Part shown: positions 58,830 through 64,000 of the stretch, piece after piece
Numbering within the stretch: the stretch's first letter is position 1
Layout of the letters: each line of letters begins with the position of its first letter
Source: JAHEEL01 sp964581295
GTDB taxonomy: Bacteria > Actinomycetota > Acidimicrobiia > Spongiisociales > UBA5794
DNA: 64,000 bases
Reading direction: 5' to 3'
NCBI GenBank assembly: GCA_964581295.1
Contig: CAZONX010000002.1
Location: 5,231 to 69,230 of the forward strand
Notes under the pieces: model-generated
Told to the model about the DNA's origin: nothing
The model's input: only the letters and a program-made list of their open reading frames with translations
The model's database searches: none
Program-made: the position numbers and the translations under genes

Positions 58830-59663
58830 CTACTTGGAGGTGCGACGATCGAGGGAGATCGCGTGGAAACCGCCATCGACATGAACGATCTCACCGGTGG
58901 TTGCCGGCGTCCAGTCCGACAGCAGTACGCAGACCATGCGCGCCACGGGATCGGGGTCGTGAATATCCCACGACAGCGGGGCCCGCTCATGCCACGCATT
59001 GATGAACTCGTCGATCCCGGGAATCGACTTCGCGGCAACGGTCGAGAGGGGCCCGGCAGCCACTGCGTTGACGCGAATGCCGTCGTCGCCGAGGTAGCGG
59101 GCAAGGTACCGCGTCACCGATTGCAGAGCGGACTTCGACACGCCCATCCAGTCGTAGGCGGGCCATGCGGTGGAGTTGTCGAAATCGAGCGTGACGAGCG
59201 ACCCTCCCCCGGCGGCGCGCATCAGCGGTAACAGCCCGGCGGCCAGGGTCTTGTACGAGAACGCCGACGTCAGGAACGCCGTTGAAGCAGATTCCGCGGG
59301 AGTGTCGAGAAAGTTCCCTCCCAGAGCATCGTCGGGTGCGTACGCGATTGCGTGCAGGGCGCCGTCGACCTCCCCCCACCGGTCCGTGAGATCAGCGACG
59401 AGCCTCTCCATGTGGTCTGGATCGTTGATGTCGAGTTCGAGCACCGGCGGTGGGTCGGGAAGGCGCTTCGCCGAGCGTTCGGTCAGCCGGATTGCCCGGC
59501 CGAAGCCGGTGAGCACGATCTCGGCACCCTGTTCTTGCGCGATCTTCGCGGCGTGCCACGCGATCGAACCATCGGTGAGCACACCGGTGATCACCAGTCG
59601 TTTCCCGTTCAGCAAGCGGCGCTCCTTCCCCGTCGGATGCGACATCCTAGGGACGACGCTCAT
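58830..59663 (-). CDS. fabI: Enoyl-[acyl-carrier-protein] reductase, FabI/InhA type
   Basis: NADH-dependent last step of fatty acid elongation. The 277 residues show GKRLVITGVLTDGSIAWHAA, HAIAYAPDDALGGNFLD, the catalytic Tyr-x6-Lys in AYDWMGVSKSALQSVTRYLA, GIRVNAVAAGPLSTVAAKSI and ATTGEIVHVDGGFHAIS. The active-site pattern is close to mycobacterial InhA. The start ATG at 59663 overlaps the stop of the membrane-protein gene (ATGA); a second ATG at 59645 is possible. Confidence 0.93.
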   Translation of the reverse strand: MSVVPRMSHPTGKERRLLNGKRLVITGVLTDGSIAWHAAKIAQEQGAEIVLTGFGRAIRLTERSAKRLPDPPPVLELDINDPDHMERLVADLTDRWGEVDGALHAIAYAPDDALGGNFLDTPAESASTAFLTSAFSYKTLAAGLLPLMRAAGGGSLVTLDFDNSTAWPAYDWMGVSKSALQSVTRYLARYLGDDGIRVNAVAAGPLSTVAAKSIPGIDEFINAWHERAPLSWDIHDPDPVARMVCVLLSDWTPATTGEIVHVDGGFHAISLDRRTSK

Positions 59664-60028
59664 CCGACGTTGGACCACGCTCGAAAGCCAAGCCCCATCA
59701 CGAACAGCAACAGCAACCCATAGGACAGCGCTGGGCGGCGGGCCAGGGTGGAGCGGTACACGTAGGCGAGGCTGAACGTCACTGCGATCACCATGCCGTA
59801 GAACACGTGGAAGCCGTTGAGCGGTCGAAGTCCGTAGAGGTAGAGGGCGACGCCGGCTGCCACCTGGATCAGCGCTGCGACAACAGCGAACGCCACAGCA
59901 ATACCAAAGGCGCGCCCCGGTTTGCGCCGCAGCACCGCCAGCCCGAGCCCCCACACGCCGACGATCCCCGTGGCCGCAAGCGCAACCCACACCCAGTGCG
60001 CGTGGAACCAGTGGATCGAGGTCAGCAT
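59660..60028 (-). CDS. Conserved four-helix membrane protein of unknown function
   Basis: A 122-residue protein with four predicted membrane helices: VWVALAATGIVGVWGLGLAV, AFGIAVAFAVVAALIQVAAG, NGFHVFYGMVIAVTFSLAYV and YGLLLLFVMGLGFRA. Several histidines (HWFHAHW near the N-terminus, GFHVFYG) could bind metal or haem, but this is not established. It overlaps fabI by 4 nt, so the two are co-transcribed. The upstream side carries heptad repeats. Confidence 0.7.
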   Translation of the reverse strand: MLTSIHWFHAHWVWVALAATGIVGVWGLGLAVLRRKPGRAFGIAVAFAVVAALIQVAAGVALYLYGLRPLNGFHVFYGMVIAVTFSLAYVYRSTLARRPALSYGLLLLFVMGLGFRAWSNVG

Positions 60029-60059
60029 TGAGGGTCTCGCATGGGTGGGAGGCTAGGAG

Positions 60060-60179
60060 CCCCAGGGGGCAAGACAGAAGATCCGAGACTCCCCAGTCGC
60101 CAGTCGTCAGTCGTCATTCTGGCGTCTGGCGTCTGGCGTCTGGCGTCTGGCGTCTGGCGTCTGGCGTCTGGCGTCTGGC
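60060..60179. repeat. Heptad-repeat element and TGGCGTC tandem array, cut by an N gap
   Basis: Starts with GGGGCAAGACAGAAGATCCG, then CAGTCGCCAGTCGTCAGTCG, then about nine copies of the 7-bp unit TGGCGTC (60118-60179) running into a 100-N gap. The reverse complement of that unit is AGACGCC, a third variant of the AGxxGCx heptad. After the gap, GTCTCGCTACTACTG again shows heptad-type sequence. Length in the true genome is unknown. Confidence 0.9.
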
Positions 60180-60279
60180 NNNNNNNNNNNNNNNNNNNNN
60201 NNNNNNNNNNNNNNNNNNNNNNNNNNNNNNNNNNNNNNNNNNNNNNNNNNNNNNNNNNNNNNNNNNNNNNNNNNNNNNN
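60180..60279. other. Assembly gap (100 N) inside the heptad tandem array
   Basis: Placeholder gap. The tandem array entering its left edge is the likely reason assembly failed, so the real array could be longer or shorter. Confidence 0.95.
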
Positions 60280-60289
60280 GTCTCGCTAC

Positions 60290-60295
60290 TACTGT
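60290..60295 (+). promoter_or_regulatory. Leaderless -10 box of the RNA methyltransferase gene (TACTGT)
   Basis: TACTGT, six bases, ATG. The hexamer is part of heptad-like sequence CTACTACTGTC, so the repeat may supply the promoter. Confidence 0.5.
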
Positions 60296-60301
60296 CTCCT
60301 C

Positions 60302-61510
60302 ATGCCCGACCTCACCATTGACTCGCTTGCCCATGGGGGTGAGGGGGTGGGGCGGATCGACGGGAAGGCGCATTTCGTCCCGGGCGTCATGCCCGGTGAG
60401 CGAGCCGAGATCGAGGTGACTCGCGAGAAACGGAAGTGGGCTCGCGGGCGTGTCCTCCGGCTGATCGAGCCGTCCCCCGATCGCGTCGAACCGCCGTGTC
60501 CCGCGTTCGCGACCTGCGGCGGATGCACGTGGCAATTCGCCGCATACGAGCGCCAGCTCGAATGGAAGCGAGAGATCGTCGCCGGGCAACTGGCTCATCT
60601 CGGCGGCCTCGGCGATGTCGTGGTGCACCCGACGATGGCCCCAAGCCCGCCCTTCGCCTATCGCAATCGGATGGACTTCTCGGTCGTGGGCGGTCGACCG
60701 GCGCTGCACCAGCGTGCATCGAATCGCCTCGTCGCTCTCAGCGAGTGCCCACTGCTTTGCCGGGAGCTGGCCGACCGATTCGCCAAGCTCGGCGATCTCT
60801 CAGGAGTGCGCAAGGTCGTGCTGCGGGCGGGCGTGAATACCGGCGACGCACTCATCCTCGTCGAAGGCGCCATACCCCCTCAAGCGGGCGATTGGGATGC
60901 CTCCGTGGTGGCCCGCACGCGCGATGGTCTGCACACCAGACATGGCAGGCCGTGGTTCGAGGAGGAGATCGACGGCGTCCGCTTCCGCATCCCGGCCGAC
61001 GCGTTCTTCCAGGTGAACACTGCGGGCGCCGAGGCGCTGGTAGAGCTGGTCTCCGACGCCGCAGCCGTCACGAGCGACGATCTCCTGCTCGACGGCTACG
61101 CGGGCGTCGGCTTGTTCGCCGCAACCGTCGGCCGGTCCGCTGCACACGTGATCACCATCGATTCCGGGAAGGCGGCGTTCCATGCCGTCGGTGTGAACCT
61201 CGAACGCTCGGTCCCCGGCCGGTTTGGATCACTGCTTGGACCGTTCGAGGAGGTCGCATCGACGGTTCGCGAGCGGTGGGACGTCGCCGTAGTCGATCCT
61301 CCTCGGGCCGGCCTTGGGGCCGACGGCATCGCGGCCGTGTCCGGTGCGGCACCGAGGACCATCGTATTGATCTCGTGCGATCCAGCGGCGCTCGCTCGCG
61401 ATGCTCGGCTGCTGGGGGACGCCGGCTACGCGCCGGAATGGGTGCAGCCCGTGGACCTGTTCCCACAGACGTATCACATCGAGACGGTCACAAGGTTCCG
61501 GCGGAAGTAG
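60302..61510 (+). CDS. RNA (uracil-5-)-methyltransferase, RlmD/TrmA family
   Basis: Methylates a uridine in 23S rRNA or tRNA. The 402 residues have an N-terminal TRAM domain (LTIDSLAHGGEGVGRIDGKA), iron-sulfur ligands in CPAFATCGGCTWQFA and CPLLC, and the methyltransferase core LLLDGYAGVGLFAATVGRSA, VAVVDPPRAGLGADG and the catalytic cysteine in IVLISCDPAALARDARLLGD. The exact target cannot be told. The ATG at 60302 follows a heptad-derived -10 box. Confidence 0.92.
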   Translation: MPDLTIDSLAHGGEGVGRIDGKAHFVPGVMPGERAEIEVTREKRKWARGRVLRLIEPSPDRVEPPCPAFATCGGCTWQFAAYERQLEWKREIVAGQLAHLGGLGDVVVHPTMAPSPPFAYRNRMDFSVVGGRPALHQRASNRLVALSECPLLCRELADRFAKLGDLSGVRKVVLRAGVNTGDALILVEGAIPPQAGDWDASVVARTRDGLHTRHGRPWFEEEIDGVRFRIPADAFFQVNTAGAEALVELVSDAAAVTSDDLLLDGYAGVGLFAATVGRSAAHVITIDSGKAAFHAVGVNLERSVPGRFGSLLGPFEEVASTVRERWDVAVVDPPRAGLGADGIAAVSGAAPRTIVLISCDPAALARDARLLGDAGYAPEWVQPVDLFPQTYHIETVTRFRRK

Positions 61511-61514
61511 ACGA

Positions 61515-62144
61515 TCAGATCTCGTCGACGAGCTTCTGCCGCTTGGCTTCGTATTCCTGGTCGGAGACGACGCCTTCTTTGTGCAGTTCCTTGAGACGCT
61601 GGAGGCGCTCGGTCGGGTCAGCACCTGCCTCGACGACGGTGGTGCCCTGCACGGCGACCGACCGCTCCTCGCGCACTTTGTAGAGCAACGCAGCGAAATT
61701 GTCGGGACGCGGGATGTTCTGGAACTTGCTCTGCCCGGTCATGCCTGCCGACTCGACGAGAAGATCGCCGGCACCGAGCATCCGCTCAACCGCCGTCTGG
61801 CTGAAGTTGACGTTGGTGATGCGCTCGAGCGGGATCTCAACGCCCGATTTGGCGATCAGGCCGCGTCGGGTCATGAGGCGTTCGTTCGTGAGCACGTAAC
61901 GGGTCGTGAGCCAACTCACGACGGGGCGAACGACGAACCAGATCGCTGCGCCGATCACGGCGAGCGTCGCAGCCCATTGCGCCGAATCCCAGCCGCTGCC
62001 GTCGGGCATTACCCATTCGATCAGGCCGATGACGATCAGGGCGAGGACGAACCACGCGATCGGGATGACGAGCAGCTTCCAGTGTTGCCGGAACGAGGTG
62101 ACGACGATCTCGCCGTCGCTGAGTGAATCTTCGGGCCATGCCAT
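61515..62144 (-). CDS. Membrane PH-domain protein with a SHOCT tail
   Basis: A 209-residue protein with two membrane helices (LVIPIAWFVLALIVIGLIEW, TLAVIGAAIWFVVRPVVSWL), a bacterial PH-like domain (YVLTNERLMTRRGLIAKSG, IPLERITNVNFSQTAVERML) and a C-terminal SHOCT motif (RLQRLKELHKEGVVSDQEYE). Such proteins are common in actinobacteria; their role is poorly known. It converges on the RNA methyltransferase gene with 4 bp between stops. TAAGCT lies 7 nt before the ATG. Confidence 0.88.
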   Translation of the reverse strand: MAWPEDSLSDGEIVVTSFRQHWKLLVIPIAWFVLALIVIGLIEWVMPDGSGWDSAQWAATLAVIGAAIWFVVRPVVSWLTTRYVLTNERLMTRRGLIAKSGVEIPLERITNVNFSQTAVERMLGAGDLLVESAGMTGQSKFQNIPRPDNFAALLYKVREERSVAVQGTTVVEAGADPTERLQRLKELHKEGVVSDQEYEAKRQKLVDEI

Positions 62145-62151
62145 GTCGACA

Positions 62152-62157
62152 AGCTTA
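62152..62157 (-). promoter_or_regulatory. Leaderless -10 box of the PH/SHOCT gene (TAAGCT)
   Basis: TAAGCT, seven bases (TGTCGAC), ATG. No ribosome binding site is visible. Confidence 0.55.
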
Positions 62158-62367
62158 GCCGAATCGGCCTTCGCTCCCCTGAACGCGAGAAACCCCGAGA
62201 AAGCTTGCGCCCCCTCGGGATGTTCCCGGTCCGACGATCGCCACCCCGAGGGGCAGAAACCGCCGGTACGAGCGGCCTTGCGACCGTTCGCTTCTCACCA
62301 TCCGGCCGAAGCCGTTTGGCGAGGTGTCCTCCCACCCGGTCCCGACCCGAAGGCCTGTCCCGATGGT

Positions 62368-62485
62368 CCCTTGCGGAGCCGACGCCGCCCCTTTCGGGGG
62401 GTATCCGGTTGGACGTTCCCGTCGCCCTTGCGGACTCCGGGCCGACCCTTTCGGGTCGGAAGTCTCCGGTACAGTTTCCCGTCCC
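62368..62485. repeat. Degenerate ~57-60 bp tandem duplication
   Basis: Two units, 62368-62424 and 62425-62485, share in order CCCTTGCGGA, GCCG, CCCTTTCGGG, TCCGGT and TTCCCGTC, with differing bases between. The conserved blocks are palindromic or hairpin-like, which suggests selection on structure or recent duplication of a hairpin element. Confidence 0.65.
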
Positions 62486-62580
62486 GGCGACAAATGAGAA
62501 GGTAGAGCGGGATCGCCTGAATGTCCACCCGATCCGCTGGTTGCTTTTCGCGAAGGACCGCAAGCTTTCGCGAGGACCCT

Positions 62581-62654
62581 TCTTCGCCTCTCCCGCACGA
62601 AGTGTGGGGGAGGCGCGAGCACCGGCCGAAGGCCGAAGGCCGGAGCGGAGCGGG
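62581..62654. repeat. REP-like palindromic repeat, copy 2
   Basis: TTCGCCTCTCCC...GGGGGAGGCG hairpin followed by CGAGCACCGGCCGAAGGCCG and CGGAGCGGAGCGG. Reverse complement of the copy at 21556-21627, with 8 extra bases in the GGCCGAAGG part. Confidence 0.75.
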
Positions 62655-63308
62655 CGGCCTGGAGGCAAGAACCAAGGAGATGAGGTCGCGCGGGTCTCCC
62701 CCACTCCGTCGAAGAGACAAAGAGACTGTGGTCCCGCGCCGCTCTCCAGACGCGAGAAGCCCCGAGGGAGTTCGGCTTTCGCCTCACCCTCTCGGGGCTC
62801 TCAGTCAAGACGGCTTTCGCCATCTCGACGTTCCCTCGGCGTCGGCTTGCACCGCCACCGTTGGTTGGCTCGGTTCCTTCGTGCTCCGGTTTGACCCTTC
62901 GCTCGTCGGCCGTTGCCCGTCCGCGCACAGCCCGAGGGCTCCGCTCGAACACCATCCCGCCTTGCGGCGGTCTGGCGCGACTCGCCGGGATCTGGGCGGC
63001 CCCGACGGCCACTGGCGTCCCTCTCCGAGGAGTGAGACACCGATCCAGGCGTGCAACCGAAGCCGCTCGCCCGGAGACCCGTCCGATCGGTCGATGCAAA
63101 GGTCGCCCCTCGCATCGCCGGTGAGCCCGAAGGCCCGCCGTCCGAGTCCTCTCCCGGCCGAAGCCGTTCGAGTGAGCGGGAACCTACGTGACCGGTCGGG
63201 GTTGTGTCAACCGATCCGCCTGATCTCTTTTCGCGTCCTTGACCGAGTTTTCCCGTTCTGATCTGACGCTCGAGTTACACCCGTGTGTTTCCTGTCACAG
63301 CGGTGCCG

Positions 63309-63314
63309 TATAGT
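63309..63314 (+). promoter_or_regulatory. Leaderless -10 box of the RecB-like gene (TATAGT)
   Basis: TATAGT, seven bases (CGCGCTC), ATG at 63322. This is one of the best matches to the -10 consensus in the window. Confidence 0.65.
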
Positions 63315-63321
63315 CGCGCTC

Positions 63322-64000
63322 ATGACTGCAGACACTCACAATGGCGGCGACGCACCCACTCGCCTCACCAGCTTGTCACCATCGCGGGCGAGCGACTACA
63401 AGCGGTGCCCCCAGCTGTTCAAGTTCGTAGCGATCGACCGCATCAAAACCCCGCCCACGGTGTATCAGGCACGCGGCACGACGGCTCATCTCGCGCTCGA
63501 GCGACTCTACGAACTGGCGGCGGAGCAGCGCACGCCGGAGCGACTCGCCGACTTGTTTCGCGAGTCGTGGCAAGAGACGAAGCACGCCGACTATCCCGAG
63601 CTCTTCCCCGACGTCGAATCCGAGCGAGCGTGGGGTATCGAGAGTCTCACGATTCTGTCCAACTACTTTGCAGTGGAAGACCCAACGACCATCGAGCCGC
63701 TGTCGCGCGAGCTCGACATGACCCAAGCCGTCGGCGACATGACGATCCGAGGGATTCTCGACCGCATGGAGGAGACCTCGGACGGTCTCGTAATCACCGA
63801 CTACAAGACAGGCAAGGCGCCACCGGAACGCTATGCGATGTCGGCATTCTTCGCCCTCAAGATCTACGCCCTTCTGATCCGAATCCGCGAAGGTCGCACA
63901 CCAGACGCACTCCGCCTCATCTACCTCACCGGTCCGACGGTGCTCCAGGTCCCGGTGAACGACACCCAACTCGATGCGATGGAGCGGCAGCTCGAGGCAC
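63322..64000 (+). CDS. PD-(D/E)XK nuclease, RecB/Cas4-like (3' end outside window)
   Basis: The first 226 codons of a nuclease of the RecB family. Visible are the N-terminal SPSRASDYKRCPQLFKFVAI, the conserved His in ARGTTAHLALERLYELA, and the active-site strands MTIRGILDRMEE (Asp) and GLVITDYKTGKAPPERYA (Asp-x-Lys). Similar stand-alone proteins in actinobacteria are annotated RecB family exonucleases and act in DNA repair. Only one cysteine of the Cas4-type cluster is visible so far; the rest would lie past the window. No CRISPR genes are near. Confidence 0.88.
   Translation, partial: MTADTHNGGDAPTRLTSLSPSRASDYKRCPQLFKFVAIDRIKTPPTVYQARGTTAHLALERLYELAAEQRTPERLADLFRESWQETKHADYPELFPDVESERAWGIESLTILSNYFAVEDPTTIEPLSRELDMTQAVGDMTIRGILDRMEETSDGLVITDYKTGKAPPERYAMSAFFALKIYALLIRIREGRTPDALRLIYLTGPTVLQVPVNDTQLDAMERQLEA

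Larger units (their letters stand above)
62158..63308. other. Non-coding repeat island, 1.15 kb
   Basis: Several frames are open but none looks like protein: Arg, Pro, Ser and Gly dominate and no motif is present. The stretch instead holds many short repeats: GGCCGAAGCCGTT (two copies, ~62302 and ~63158), CGCGAGAAxCCCCGAG (~62184 and ~62750), hairpins built on CCCCGAGGG and CCTCTCGGGG, CTTTCGGG segments, a degenerate tandem repeat and a REP-like copy. No RNA gene could be assigned. Confidence 0.7.

Noticed and set aside
58825..58840. AAGTAG at the fabI stop (and AAGTAG at the RNA methyltransferase stop, 61505-61510) as heptad members
   Set aside because: A Lys codon followed by TAG makes AAGTAG by chance; no second unit follows in either case.
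60118..60179. CRISPR array at 60.1 kb
   Set aside because: The unit is 7 bp and there are no spacers; it is a simple tandem repeat.
62155..63099. Long minus-strand open frame of about 314 codons, and plus-strand frames of 229 and 246 codons over the same area
   Set aside because: Composition is Arg/Pro/Ser/Gly-rich with no motif or hydrophobic core pattern, and the DNA is made of repeats. Open frames are expected by chance at this G+C.
63322..64000. Cas4 of a CRISPR system
   Set aside because: The nuclease core is RecB-like, but no cas gene or array is in the window and the C-terminal cysteines cannot be seen. RecB family exonuclease is the safer call.

Overview
The window is a G+C-rich draft scaffold with three 100-base N gaps. 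It looks like a metagenome-derived genome of an actinobacterium (Actinomycetota), possibly class Acidimicrobiia; the class is inference. Support for the phylum comes from gene order (rimP-nusA-infB, ispG-rseP-dxr-cdsA, frr-pyrH-tsf-rpsB, whiG-type sigma, yraN-DUF2469-lepB, rnc-DUF177-SepIVA-like, smc-ftsY-ffh), an InhA-type enoyl reductase, coenzyme F420 (FO synthase) genes, a fused isobutyryl-CoA mutase, and many -10 boxes placed 6-9 nt before start codons, as in leaderless transcripts. No rRNA, tRNA, CRISPR array, insertion sequence or prophage was recognised.

Layout. 1-5.5 kb: translation block on the minus strand (proS, rimP, nusA, infB; infB runs off the left edge). 5.5-12.6 kb: a secreted trypsin-like lipoprotein, ispG, a site-2 protease, dxr and a CdsA with a very long acidic N-terminus. 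12.6-19.5 kb: frr, pyrH, tsf, rpsB, a WhiG/FliA-type sigma factor, xerC, dprA, comM. 19.8-22.6 kb: small membrane and zinc-ribbon-like proteins, an enoyl-CoA hydratase, yraN, DUF2469. 22.6-25.2 kb: lepB, an AlkA-like glycosylase, rplS, trmD. 25.2-37.5 kb: an accessory block that splits the usual rimM-trmD junction. It holds tetR-cofH-cofG, a lipoprotein, an ATP-grasp protein, a repeat-rich stretch with a broken TetR gene, an aldo/keto reductase, an arylamine N-acetyltransferase and icmF. 37.6-40.2 kb: rimM, KH protein, rpsP, ffh. 40.2-46.2 kb: a plus-strand nucleoside salvage operon (upp, methyltransferase, alkyltransferase-like protein, deoA, punA), etfBA, and cdd on the opposite strand. 46.2-57 kb: ftsY, smc, rnc, plsX, rpmF, DUF177, SepIVA-like, coaD, rsmD, recG. 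57-62.1 kb: rpmB, a cold-shock-like protein, an AsnC-type domain protein, ddl, fabI, a membrane protein, an RNA uridine methyltransferase and a PH/SHOCT protein. 62.15-63.3 kb is a non-coding repeat island. A RecB-like nuclease gene runs off the right edge.

Working together. Most genes serve growth: translation factors and ribosomal proteins, protein targeting and secretion (ffh, ftsY, lepB), isoprenoid, phospholipid, fatty acid and peptidoglycan precursors (ispG, dxr, cdsA, plsX, fabI, ddl), and chromosome maintenance (smc, xerC, recG, dprA, comM). The accessory genes suggest F420-dependent redox chemistry, branched-chain acyl-CoA metabolism and nucleoside scavenging.

The least explained features are: (1) a dispersed family of 7-bp-period repeats (AGTAGCA, AGTCGCC, AGACGCC) at gene 3' ends that often contain the TAG stop codon, some arranged as large inverted repeats; (2) a short motif (V-x-L-D/E-E-I-Q-x-E) in the C-terminal tails of ribosomal proteins S2 and S16; (3) a ~400-residue acidic extension on CdsA; (4) two genes that seem to start with CTG inside a CTGA overlap; (5) a REP-like palindrome family.
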